Shown here one piece after another: positions 1-7,900 of a DNA stretch of 64,000 bases. Source of the stretch: Palsa-504 sp963739135 (GTDB taxonomy: Bacteria > Actinomycetota > Actinomycetes > Streptosporangiales > Streptosporangiaceae). Under the pieces are notes generated by a model. It saw only the letters and a list, made by a program, of their open reading frames with translations, did not search any database and was not told where the DNA came from. Both the position numbers and the translations under genes were made by a program. The DNA lies in NCBI GenBank assembly GCA_963739135.1, contig CAVTZG010000021.1:744001-808000 (forward strand). The letters run 5' to 3'. How positions within the stretch are numbered: the stretch's first letter is position 1; every line of letters starts with the position of its first letter.

Positions 1-138
1 GAACTCAACCTCGTCGCCCTCACTGATGTGCAGCGCCCGCCTGATCTCCTCGGGCAATGTCAGCTGCGCTTTGGGCCGCACCTTCACCCTGGCGCTGATG
101 CGAGGCGGCGGTTCGATCTTGGCGGCAGGCACCCCCAC
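1..138 (-). CDS. AbrB/SpoVT-type antitoxin or regulator, N-terminal part
   Basis: The reverse strand from a GTG at 138 (GGGAGAGG lies just upstream) reads 46 codons off the left edge. The peptide has the swapped-hairpin AbrB signature: RVKVRPKAQLTLPEEIRRAL followed by HISEGDEVEF. This fold binds DNA as a dimer and is usual for the antitoxin of VapBC/MazEF-like toxin-antitoxin pairs and for small transition-state regulators. A toxin gene would lie to the left, outside the window. A second GTG at 132 is possible as the start. It is too short for the main gene callers but the motif is clear. Confidence 0.7.
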   Translation of the reverse strand, partial: MGVPAAKIEPPPRISARVKVRPKAQLTLPEEIRRALHISEGDEVEF

Positions 139-156
139 GGCGCCTCTCCCTTCCAG

Positions 157-169
157 TCGGATTTTCCGA
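157..169. promoter_or_regulatory. Short palindrome upstream of the AbrB-type gene
   Basis: TCGGATTTTCCGA (arms TCGGA/TCCGA around TTT) lies 19-31 bases upstream of the GTG at 138, in an AT-rich patch of otherwise GC-rich DNA. AbrB-family antitoxins commonly autoregulate through such sites. This is a candidate operator, by position and symmetry only. Confidence 0.3.
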
Positions 170-594
170 TAATCCAACTCTATCAGCCAGGCAGGGCTCC
201 GTCACGAACCGCTCAAGGCCCTCTCCGGCCGCAGCCACGGCCAACGCGTCGGCCCACGCCCCAGAGCAACCCGATATTCCCGTCTTCGCAATCCTGCCAG
301 CACAGGAGCAGAACTATACATATCGAATCTCGCGTGTTGGCTGTGGCCAGCGACCGTCACGCGGCGCGATTGGAGTTCCAAGCGCGGGTGTCCCGATCGA
401 TGCCGAATCTGGACAGCCGAGGGCTGGGTTGGATGCGCTTGTGGGGTCATGCAGATCGTCCTGTTCTGCCGTCCGGTGCGGTGCCGGCCTTCGATCGTGA
501 GCCGGGTGGCTCCTGGCCGGTGACCGGGCCGCTCCTGGCCGACCCTGCGTGCCCTCGCCGGGGCAGCGGGAGGCAGGCGTCCGGCTGGGGCGGG
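170..594. other. Intergenic, no gene recognised
   Basis: Between the AbrB-type gene and the 3' end of the WD40 gene. Reading frames exist on both strands but none shows a family motif or a ribosome binding site. I see nothing else here except an AT-richer patch near 305-330. Confidence 0.4.
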
Positions 595-2037
595 TCAGGG
601 CAGCGGCCAGGCGTGCCAGGCGTGGCTGCCGGGCGGGCTGCCCAGCACGGTGCGGTCACCGGGGGCGATGACGGGCTGGAAGTCCGCGACGTCGCGCGCG
701 GCGACCGTGACGGCGCCGAGGGCTCCGGAGCCGGTCACGGGCCAGTCGAAGATGGTGTCGCGCCCGGAGTTGGCGCTCATCTCCTTGCGGTCGACGACGA
801 CGGTCAGGGTGCGCCCGTCCGGGGTGAACGCCACCGCGTAGTCGGCCGGCTGGCAGGTGGCACAGAGCGGCGTCTCCTCTGGCTGTGGGGACCCGCTTGG
901 GTAGAGTGCGCGGGTCATCAGGCCGCGGACCGTGGCGGTGCGTGCGGGGCGGGCAGGGTCGGCCAGGCTGTAGACCAGCACGGTGCCGTGGAAGGTCACG
1001 GCGGCCAGCAGGTTCCCGCGGGAGGAGAACGTGAAGGCCTGGATGAAGTCGCCCGCGCCGTCGAGGGTGGCCATGCGGTAGGCGCGCGCCGGGTCGGTCA
1101 CGTTCCACAAGGTGACCTGGTCGGTGCCGGTGGCGCTGGCCAGGATGCTCCCGCTGGGGGAGAACGCGAGGTCCTGCGGGCTGAACGGTATGGGGCCGCC
1201 GCCCGCCGGGGACGTTACCGGGGCGTCCAGGGCGCGCAGCAGCCGGGGCCGGGCCGGGCTGGCCATGTCCCACAGGAAGATCTTGTCGTAGTGGGCGGTG
1301 GCCAGGATCTGGCCGTCCGGGGAGAACGCAAGTGCCTCCAGCTGGCTGCCGTCGCCGTCGGACAGCGTCGTCATCTTGACCGGGTGCCTGGGGTCGGCCA
1401 CGTTCCACAGCGCCGTCTGCCCGCTGTAGGCGATAGTGGCTACGGTGCGGCCGTCCGGCGACAGCGCTAGAGGCTGGCCGCCCTCGAACTGCGACAGGCG
1501 CCGTGGCCGGCTCAGGTCCGTGGCGTCCCACACCATGTCCACCCCGTCGATGGCTTCCCCGAAAGCGGTGACCATGATGCCCCTGTGCGGCGAGAACGCC
1601 GCTGTTTCGAGGGGCTCATCGGCGGCCGGGTGCCAGTAGCTGTCCTGCCACATCCCGTAGCCGACCGGGCCCAGGATCAGCGCGAGCGGGGCCGCTACCA
1701 GGGCTGATATCAGGGCGGCCCGGCGCAGCCGGGACAGCGACAGCCGGTCCGTGCGCCAGGCAGGATCCAGCTGCGCGCTGACCGCGCTGGCCCCCAGGCT
1801 GGCCACCGTCCGCGCGGTCAGATGGTGCTGGTCCAGGACCTCGAGCATCTCCTCGCGGTAGCGTTCCCGCCAGCGCCGCGGGTGGCAGCCGACCAGGAAG
1901 CGGGACAGCCGCCGGCCAGGCCCGGCCTCATCACGCGCCCCACGCCATGGCGGTGCGCAGCCGGGCGACCTGCACGATCTGCTGCATGGCCTTGACCTGC
2001 CCGGCCAGGATCTCCTGCCCGGCCGCGGTGATCTCAT
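595..2037 (-). CDS. Membrane-anchored WD40-repeat protein
   Basis: A cytoplasmic N-terminal segment (conserved part RRLSRFLVGCHPRRWRERYR then EEMLEVLDQH) is followed by one membrane helix (ALISALVAAPLALILGPVGY) and a C-terminal beta-propeller. The propeller shows repeated WD40-type blades such as AFSPDGQILATAHYDKIFLW, AFSPSGSILASATGTDQVTL and LWNV. In actinomycetes this N-terminal segment typically sits beside a PadR gene, as here. The frame overlaps the PadR gene by about 107 bases if the ATG at 2037 is used. The conserved part begins just after the PadR stop, but I see no ATG/GTG there, so the start is uncertain. Likely cotranscribed with PadR; ligand unknown. Confidence 0.75.
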   Translation of the reverse strand: MRSPRPGRRSWPGRSRPCSRSCRSPGCAPPWRGARDEAGPGRRLSRFLVGCHPRRWRERYREEMLEVLDQHHLTARTVASLGASAVSAQLDPAWRTDRLSLSRLRRAALISALVAAPLALILGPVGYGMWQDSYWHPAADEPLETAAFSPHRGIMVTAFGEAIDGVDMVWDATDLSRPRRLSQFEGGQPLALSPDGRTVATIAYSGQTALWNVADPRHPVKMTTLSDGDGSQLEALAFSPDGQILATAHYDKIFLWDMASPARPRLLRALDAPVTSPAGGGPIPFSPQDLAFSPSGSILASATGTDQVTLWNVTDPARAYRMATLDGAGDFIQAFTFSSRGNLLAAVTFHGTVLVYSLADPARPARTATVRGLMTRALYPSGSPQPEETPLCATCQPADYAVAFTPDGRTLTVVVDRKEMSANSGRDTIFDWPVTGSGALGAVTVAARDVADFQPVIAPGDRTVLGSPPGSHAWHAWPLP

Positions 2038-2257
2038 ACGGGCGGCGGCGTTCGGCGCTGTCCAGCGGCCGGACCCAGCCGCGGCGCTCCAGCCGGGACA
2101 GCGCCCCGTACAAGGTGCCCGGCTCCATCCTGACGCCGCTGAACGCGGCGACGTCGGTCATGATCGCGTAGCCGTGCTTGGGCCCGTCGGCCAGGCTGGT
2201 CAGGACCAGCAGCCACGGCTCGGCGAACCGGCCGGGCCCATCGAACGCGCCATGCAC
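1931..2257 (-). CDS. PadR family transcriptional regulator
   Basis: 108 residues, normal for a short PadR protein. The winged helix is plain: LVLTSLADGPKHGYAIMTDV, then MEPGTLYGALSRLERRGWVR and RRPYEITAAGQEIL. PadR proteins repress their own operon and often an adjacent membrane or efflux gene; here the partner is the overlapping WD40 gene downstream. A near-perfect palindrome lies 18 bases before the ATG and is a good candidate for its own operator. Confidence 0.9.
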   Translation of the reverse strand: MHGAFDGPGRFAEPWLLVLTSLADGPKHGYAIMTDVAAFSGVRMEPGTLYGALSRLERRGWVRPLDSAERRRPYEITAAGQEILAGQVKAMQQIVQVARLRTAMAWGA

Positions 2258-2274
2258 CCCAGGCCACCCCGTTT

Positions 2275-2291
2275 ACTAAGCACTGCTTACT
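2275..2291. promoter_or_regulatory. Candidate PadR operator
   Basis: ACTAAGCA-C-TGCTTACT is an inverted repeat with 7 of 8 paired positions, 18 bases upstream of the PadR ATG at 2257. Position and symmetry suggest autoregulation; the binding protein is inferred. Confidence 0.45.
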
Positions 2292-3051
2292 GAGGCGTAG
2301 TGAATAACTCGCGGGCAGGCTGTCAACCTCGGGCCCGGCGGCGCCCGCGCCAGCTGCGAACCCGCGCACAGATCAACCTCATTTACCTAGCGGCAGCCCC
2401 TCGGCCAAAACGCAGGCCCGGCGTGCAGATCGGCGGCTACTTGCGCGGGCGCGTGGTGGCTTAGGTTACTCTCCGTGATAGGCGACCCCGCTGACACGAC
2501 CCGAGCATCAACTCCTTCGGATCAGAGTTCATAGTTGCAGAGTGTGCACGCGACCCGCCTGGCGTCTCGCGCCATGCTCCAGCGGCGGCGCTGCTCGCGA
2601 CCCTGTCGGCGGCAGAACCGGGCGTTCTTGTTTGATGGCCAGTACATAAACATGCAGCCAGGCCGTCATTCTCCGTTGACCGCAGTGTGAGAGCCCTCTT
2701 GACATGGCGAACGTAGCCGTTATCTGCGCGGACGTCGGCTTCCATGCCGATCAAGATCTTGGCCGTCCAGATCTGGGTACTCTGTGCGCCAGCGAGTCGT
2801 TGTGAGACGGCCGGTTGCCTTGCATCACCGGCAGGTCTGTAGCCGGCGTCCCCGATTAGGCTGAGCGGACGTCATGAGCGACGGTCACGATAGGCGGCGA
2901 GGGTGCTGCCGGGCCGACCCGGGAGGCCACCGCGGGCCGGGTAACGATCGGCAGGACCGGACAAACATTGCGGACCGTCTCACTGGCCGCCATTCACCAG
3001 ACTTAATGTTGGCCCGCTCGTGCTTCAGGCTACGGCAGGCGGCGTCCCGCC
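2292..3051. other. Intergenic, no gene recognised
   Basis: About 760 bases with only short overlapping frames on both strands (for example 2461-2754 minus and 2874-3278 plus). None shows a domain, a credible start or consistent codon bias. Base composition is less GC-rich than the flanking genes. It may be a decayed region. Confidence 0.4.
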
Positions 3052-3519
3052 TCACCTCAGACCGACAGCGTCGTCTTCGACCTCTGTCGGCCCGGCGTCC
3101 AAGGACATCTCGAGCGGTACGTACTGCGGATGCTTGGCGAGGCGCTTGCGCTGGTTGTCCTGGGCGACGAGCGCGCCCACCTCGCGCAGCAGGGCTCGCC
3201 GGTCGCAACCGCGACGCGCCAGCAAGCGTGCTGTTGCGCCCAGTATCCGCGGCGGCGTCACCACCTTCGATGGGGTAGAGCGGTGGTTGAACAGGTCTGC
3301 GAACGAGTCTTGCTTGCCCCGCTCGAGCAGGCGCTGTGCGATCTCCGGTAGCACCGCGGGTGACAGGCCTGCCTTGCCTTGGTCGACGGCGAGCCGCGCG
3401 GAACGACGCGTTCTGCGCACTCCCCCCACCGAACGCCAGAGAACCACGCTCGTGCAGATCGGATATCGCACGCCGGTAATATCCCGTCCGTCACAACGCG
3501 TGACCGTCATAGCCGTCAC
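3052..3519 (-). CDS. Hypothetical protein, possibly the C-terminal remnant of a longer gene
   Basis: The last ~110 codons (from AVDQGKAGLSPAVLPEIAQR to the stop at 3052) have normal actinomycete codon use and look like a helical protein: IAQRLLERGKQDSFADLF, RILGATARLLARRGCDRR and EVGALVAQDNQRKRLAKH. The N-terminal ~40 codons look unlike coding sequence and there is no clear ribosome binding site, so this may be the tail of a truncated gene. I do not recognise the family. It stands alone between non-coding stretches. Confidence 0.4.
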   Translation of the reverse strand: MTAMTVTRCDGRDITGVRYPICTSVVLWRSVGGVRRTRRSARLAVDQGKAGLSPAVLPEIAQRLLERGKQDSFADLFNHRSTPSKVVTPPRILGATARLLARRGCDRRALLREVGALVAQDNQRKRLAKHPQYVPLEMSLDAGPTEVEDDAVGLR

Positions 3520-3738
3520 CGGGCAGTCCGTGATGCCGAGACTGCGCAGGTCGCGGTGACCGCCGACCAGGACGCAGCCAGGGCGGAGAAATTAACAGCA
3601 GTGCTCATCAAGCGTTGCCGAACCGTGCTCACGGAGCGCTGCTGCTACATCACCAAGTAACGAATCGCTAACAACAGTGGACGACGCGTAACACAAGTAT
3701 CAAGTCACGTGACGCTCAGGATCCTGTACCGATCCTCG

Positions 3739-4080
3739 TCACGGGTCGATGTAGCCACAACTCAGCAGGGCGAACAACAGATGTCCGCCAGTCATGGTGG
3801 GCGTCGCGAGGAACGCCGGGAAGAAGCCGGCCATCATCGGGTGCCGGACCAAGCGGCAGGGCAGCGGATGACGGAACGCCGGCGGTGTCTGAGCGAGCCC
3901 GCGCAGGTAGTGGCCGACCTGGCGCAGCCCGAAGAAGTCGAGAAATCCGTGGTAGGCAACCCCCGCATAGAAGGCGGACAGCAGCGCGAACCTTGCACCC
4001 GTACTGGCGTCGCTTTGTCTGGAGATCGTCATGTCCTGTCCCCGGGCCGGCGCGCCAGGGCGCCGCGCTGGCGTAGCCAT
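3739..4080 (-). pseudogene. C-terminal fragment of a MddA-like methanethiol S-methyltransferase
   Basis: Residues ~35-113 match the C-terminal half of the membrane methyltransferase family that includes MddA and NnrU-like proteins: FFGLRQVGHYLRG, TPPAFRHPLPCRLVRHPMMA and ATPTMTGGHLLFALLSCGYI. MddA makes dimethyl sulfide from methanethiol. Full-length members are about 250 residues with several membrane helices. Here only the last ~80 family residues remain, behind an unrelated N-terminus starting 4 bases beyond the hot-dog gene. The reading VRHPMMAGFF (usually VRHPLYLG) also suggests drift. Probably inactive. Confidence 0.6.
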
Positions 4081-4083
4081 CCG

Positions 4084-4776
4084 TCACGTCTCCCGCCGGA
4101 TCCACGTCTGCTTGCTGTACGCGCACAGCTCCCCATCGGCGGTGAACAGCGCACTGCCCGCGGTGGCCTTGCGGGCGGCGCGGCCGATCAACCACGCGAG
4201 CGAGATCACGGGGGCGGCGTCCAGCGGGCGGATCCGCTGTCCGGCCATCCGGCCGAGCACGTAGGTCGCGGCCGGGTCGGTTGCGCTGACCGGCCAGCCT
4301 CCCGGACAGTCCATCGCAGCCCAGACGAGCACGTCGGCAGGACCCGCGTCGGCGGTCTCCGCCGCGGACCAGACAGCAGCCCATGCACGCCCATCGGTCA
4401 GCGGCCCGGGGAAGACCGCCATCCCGTCCGCTGCCCGCTGCGGACCGCACACGAAGCAGCCTGGAAACGGGTGCCGGTCCAAGCCGGGATAGCCCGTACT
4501 GGCACTGCGCGCCTCATGGAGGCTGGGACACTCCGGAATCGCCAGCTCGACAACCGTCTTCTGCGCCTCGGCGATCAGGTCGTCACCGTGCATGAGCAGC
4601 AGCCGCGGGCCTGCTCGCTCGACCCTCATCTCGGTTTCCAGGGGAGGCGGCCGTCTCAGCGTGATCTCTGCAGGGTCGCCGATCAGCGCGGCGAGGCGCC
4701 CGGCCGTATAGCCACCGTTGCCCGAGCCCGCAGGCCCGCAGAACCGCCGGTCGATGGACAGCGTCGCCCAAGTCAT
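4084..4776 (-). CDS. Hot-dog-fold thioesterase-like protein
   Basis: 230 residues with two halves that both look like hot-dog domains. The N-terminal half has FCGPAGSGNGGYTAGRLAAL and AEITLRRPPPLETEMRVE. The C-terminal half has LVWAAMDCPGGWP and PVISLAWLIGRAARKATAGS, ending AYSKQTWIRRET. Such double hot-dog proteins resemble acyl-CoA thioesterases and FcoT/PaaI-like enzymes. A CxxC-containing stretch (PGCFVCGPQR) is typical of an uncharacterised actinobacterial subgroup. It lies 7 bases downstream of the enoyl-CoA-hydratase-like gene in a three-gene operon, which suggests work on the same acyl-thioester. Substrate unknown. Confidence 0.7.
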   Translation of the reverse strand: MTWATLSIDRRFCGPAGSGNGGYTAGRLAALIGDPAEITLRRPPPLETEMRVERAGPRLLLMHGDDLIAEAQKTVVELAIPECPSLHEARSASTGYPGLDRHPFPGCFVCGPQRAADGMAVFPGPLTDGRAWAAVWSAAETADAGPADVLVWAAMDCPGGWPVSATDPAATYVLGRMAGQRIRPLDAAPVISLAWLIGRAARKATAGSALFTADGELCAYSKQTWIRRET

Positions 4777-4783
4777 TGTGCCG

Positions 4784-5548
4784 TCAGCCTCCCCGACCGC
4801 CAGAGGTGAATCGCGCCGGCGCCTGCTCAGCGTCGCCAGCCACCTGTTTCAGCGTGCGCACGTCGCGCTGCACGGTGAACTCCATCCGCTGGTCGAGCCC
4901 TTCGAGCAGTCCCCATCGGTCGGCCAGCAGCGTGGCCTGCGGGAAGCTCGCGATGCGTTCGGCGATTTCCAGCGCGCGCGTCACGTGTTCGCCAGGTGCC
5001 ACCACCTCGGTGACAAGTCCCATGGCAAGCGCCGTCGCGGCAGAGATCTCGCGCCCGGTGAGTACAAGGTCCAGCGCACGGCCGAGCCCGATGATCGCGG
5101 CGAGCCGGTCGGCACCCCCGTCCAGGATCGGCACTCCCCATTGCCGGTCCGGGAACCCGAACCGTGCCGTGTCCGCGGCTATCCTCAGATCGCACCAGGT
5201 GGCCAGCGTGAGGCCGCCTCCGAGGCACCAGCCCGAGATCGCCGCGATCGCAGGCTTCGGCGGGAACCGCCGCACGCCGAACACTCCTTCCGGCTTGCCG
5301 ACTCTTCGCCGCAGCGACTCCAGGGACGTCAGGTCGGCTCCCGCACAGAATGCCTCCTCGTCCCCGGTCACCACCAGCACCCGCGCGTCCGGGTCGTCGT
5401 TGAACGCGCGGACGGCTTGCACCATCGCCTCGGCCGTGGGCCCGTCGATGGCGTTGCGGCGCTGCGGACGCCCAATCGCGATCACGGCGGCCGCCCCCAC
5501 CCGCTCGTATCTGACTGCACCGGGCCCGGCAGGGCTCGACCCAGTCAT
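4784..5548 (-). CDS. Enoyl-CoA hydratase/isomerase family protein with altered active site
   Basis: 254 residues, normal crotonase length. Recognisable elements are the oxyanion-hole segments FCAGADLTSL and WCLGGGLTLATWCDLRIA, and the region RFGFPDRQWGVPILDGGADR. The first catalytic Glu of classical hydratases (GGGCELA in the rat enzyme) is Thr here (GGGLTLA), and the second (PE) is Asp (FPD). It is therefore probably not a standard hydratase; crotonase-fold isomerases, hydrolases or decarboxylases are alternatives. The ATG overlaps the stop of the upstream methyltransferase by 4 bases, so translation is coupled. Confidence 0.85.
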   Translation of the reverse strand: MTGSSPAGPGAVRYERVGAAAVIAIGRPQRRNAIDGPTAEAMVQAVRAFNDDPDARVLVVTGDEEAFCAGADLTSLESLRRRVGKPEGVFGVRRFPPKPAIAAISGWCLGGGLTLATWCDLRIAADTARFGFPDRQWGVPILDGGADRLAAIIGLGRALDLVLTGREISAATALAMGLVTEVVAPGEHVTRALEIAERIASFPQATLLADRWGLLEGLDQRMEFTVQRDVRTLKQVAGDAEQAPARFTSGGRGG

Positions 5549-6270
5549 CTGCGCTCCCCTGGGTTAGTCCGGAGCGCGGTCCCAGCGATCTGGGTGTTGA
5601 TCGGAAGGAACAGGGTCGGCACGTGGTATCTCTGCACCTCCAGGTGTGCCCAGCCGGTCCGGGCCAGGGTCGCCTCAGTGTCGCGCAGCACATCGCAACC
5701 CTCGAAGAACCAGCGCCACGGCCGGGCCACGGATCGCTGAACCATCCGCAGCACACGGTTGCTCTGGCCTGCCCGGACGTGCTCCAGGAAGAGAAACCGG
5801 CCACCTGGCCGGAGAATCCGGCGGACTTCGCGGAGCGTCGCAGCCGGGTCGGGCACGGTACACAGAACAAGCGTGCTCACCACGGCATCGACGCTCGCGC
5901 CGGGCAGACCGATGGCGTCCGCCCCTTCTTCACGCAGCTCCAATTCGATGCCGTAGCGCTGCGCCGCCTTCCGGAGCGGTGAGTGCATGTGCCGGTTCGG
6001 CTCGATCGCGATCAGCCGGGTGCCGGGTCGGTAATAGCGCAGGTTGGCGCCGGTTCCGGGCCCGATCTCAACCACGGTCGGCGGAAGGTTAGCGAAGAGC
6101 CGTCGTTTGCGCCGTCCCAGCAGTAGGTGGCCGTAGGCGTTGGACGTGCGCAGGACGGCCGCATTGAGTCGGCCCCGCACGGCGTTGTCGACCGTCGCGG
6201 CGCCGTGGCAGGCCTGTGGAGTGGTGGCGCTGTTGTCATGACGGAAACTGTCTGTCGCTGTCGTGTCCAT
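5545..6270 (-). CDS. Class I SAM-dependent methyltransferase
   Basis: 241 residues. The SAM-binding motif VVEIGPGTGANLRYY is near residue 66, followed by the acidic-loop ribose contact LIAIEPN. Motif IV is DAVVSTLVLCTVPDP and motif V is REVRRILRPGGRFLFLEHV. This places it with the UbiE/Methyltransf_11 type that methylates small molecules. It is the first gene of the operon with the crotonase-like and hot-dog proteins, and is divergent from the SARP-hydrolase gene with an 82-bp gap. The acceptor is unknown; the start at 6270 has no obvious ribosome binding site. Confidence 0.85.
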   Translation of the reverse strand: MDTTATDSFRHDNSATTPQACHGAATVDNAVRGRLNAAVLRTSNAYGHLLLGRRKRRLFANLPPTVVEIGPGTGANLRYYRPGTRLIAIEPNRHMHSPLRKAAQRYGIELELREEGADAIGLPGASVDAVVSTLVLCTVPDPAATLREVRRILRPGGRFLFLEHVRAGQSNRVLRMVQRSVARPWRWFFEGCDVLRDTEATLARTGWAHLEVQRYHVPTLFLPINTQIAGTALRTNPGERR

Positions 6271-6352
6271 ACGGCGAGTGTGGGTGGCGCGCCTGTCAAC
6301 TCGCTGTCACGTATCTACGCCGCCGTGCAGGAGGCTGGCATAATGCCAACTG

Positions 6353-7870
6353 ATGTTCTTGGTACTCGGCGCCGTTACCGTGGTCGGCCCGGACGGGCAG
6401 GTCGTCGCGCTCAGTGACCGCCAGCGGTCGCTGTTGGCCAGCCTGCTGGCCCGGGCCGGCGCTGTCGTGAGCGTTGACAACCTCGTGGACCTGGTCTGGC
6501 CGGAGGATCCCCCTCAGGATCCCGTGGCGGCGCTGCACAACCAGGTGTCTCGACTGCGCCGGACCATTCCGTTCACGCGGATCCAGACCGTGGCTCCCGG
6601 CTACCGGTTGGCCGTTGATCCGGACGATGTGGACAGTCAGCGGTTCGACCGGCTGGTGCGGGCAGGCACTGCCGGGTCATTGAGCGAGGCTCTGAGCCTA
6701 TGGCACGGTGCGGCCTACGCCGAGTTCGCCGAGTCGCCAGTGGCCCGGTTTGAGGCGATCCGGCTCGAGGAGGCGCGCCGGCAGGCGATCGAGGGTTGGC
6801 ATGAGCTTCGCCTGGACGAGGGCTTTCCCGACCTTCCGGCTCTGGAGGCGTTCGCCACCGAACATCCGCTCCGAGAACGTGCCCACCTCGCCCGCATGAG
6901 GGCCTTGTACGCGTGTGGACGCCAAGCCGACGCGCTTGCGGCGTACCAACGCTACGCCGACCGGCTCGCCGACGAGCTCGGGCTCGAGCCTTCGGCTGCC
7001 ATGCAGGAACTGCGGCTGCGCATACTCCGCCATAACGTTGCGCCGCCGACCCCGCTGCGAGCGATGCGCGTAAATCACGTTTCCGTCGGCGACCGTCGAA
7101 TCTCCGTTGCTACCGTTGGGAGTGGACAGCCGCTGATCGCGCTGCCCGGCTGGGTATCGAACATCGACGTCATCGCCGCTGGCCGCGATCCGCGCTCCTC
7201 GATATTTCAACGACTGGTCGGAACCCACGCGCTGGTCATGTACGACCGCTACGGGACCGGACGCTCCCCCGGTCCGGTCGATGACTTCGGCCTGGACGCG
7301 AGCGTGGCCGAGCTGGCCGCCGTCGCGACCCACGCTGGAGCGCCGGTCGACCTGCTCGCCATGTCCCAGGCCGGACCGGCTGCCGTCGCGCTCGCCGCGA
7401 CGCGGCCGGATCTGGTGCGGCGACTGGTGTTCTTCGGGACCTACGCCAGCGCCGCCGAAGTATTCATACGCCTAGACCTCAGCGCCACCCTCATCGCGTT
7501 GGTGCGCAGTCACTGGGGGCTCGGCTCCAAGCTGCTCGCCGACCTCTACCGGCCCGATCTGACCGACGCAGCGGCCGACCACCTGGCCGCGGTGCTGCGA
7601 GACTCGGCCGACCGCGACGTGGCCGCCGGATATCTCGCGGCCATCTACGCTGCCGACGTCACCGCCCTCCTGCCGGCGGTGAGCGCACCCGCACTCGTGC
7701 TGCACTACCGAGGTGACCGCGTAATACCTCACCGCGGCGGGCTGCAACTGGCCGAAGGCCTGCCCGACGCCCGGTTGGTCACCCTCGAAGGGCGCTACCA
7801 CCTGCCCGACATCCGCGACCTCGACCACATTGCCGGCACCATCACCGCGTTCCTGTCCGGACCGTCCTAG
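6353..7870 (+). CDS. SARP/BTAD-type regulator fused to an alpha/beta hydrolase
   Basis: Residues 1-80 form an OmpR/SARP-type winged helix (FLVLGAVTVVGPDGQVVALS, RQRSLLASLLARAG, VSRLRRTI). Residues ~85-225 are a bacterial transcriptional activation domain (YAEFAESPVARFEAIRLEEA, RAHLARMRALYACGRQADAL, ADELGLEPSAAMQELR). From ~240 to 505 it is an alpha/beta hydrolase: ISVATVGSGQPLIALPGW, VMYDRYGTGRSPGP, nucleophile region LLAMSQAGPAAV (Ser338), Asp455 in RGDRVIP and His483 in GRYHLP. The nucleophile elbow is AMSQAG rather than strict GxSxG. It is the divergent partner of the methyltransferase operon and may regulate it, with the hydrolase half as a small-molecule sensor. Confidence 0.85.
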   Translation: MFLVLGAVTVVGPDGQVVALSDRQRSLLASLLARAGAVVSVDNLVDLVWPEDPPQDPVAALHNQVSRLRRTIPFTRIQTVAPGYRLAVDPDDVDSQRFDRLVRAGTAGSLSEALSLWHGAAYAEFAESPVARFEAIRLEEARRQAIEGWHELRLDEGFPDLPALEAFATEHPLRERAHLARMRALYACGRQADALAAYQRYADRLADELGLEPSAAMQELRLRILRHNVAPPTPLRAMRVNHVSVGDRRISVATVGSGQPLIALPGWVSNIDVIAAGRDPRSSIFQRLVGTHALVMYDRYGTGRSPGPVDDFGLDASVAELAAVATHAGAPVDLLAMSQAGPAAVALAATRPDLVRRLVFFGTYASAAEVFIRLDLSATLIALVRSHWGLGSKLLADLYRPDLTDAAADHLAAVLRDSADRDVAAGYLAAIYAADVTALLPAVSAPALVLHYRGDRVIPHRGGLQLAEGLPDARLVTLEGRYHLPDIRDLDHIAGTITAFLSGPS

Positions 7871-7900
7871 TGGCCACAGTCCTGCCGATCGCCCAAGCGG

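Noticed and set aside
28..1470. 480-codon plus-strand frame over the WD40 gene
   Set aside because: The opposite strand has clear WD40 blades; this frame is low-complexity antisense.
2461..2754. 97-codon minus-strand frame
   Set aside because: No ribosome site, no motif, mixed codon bias; likely chance.
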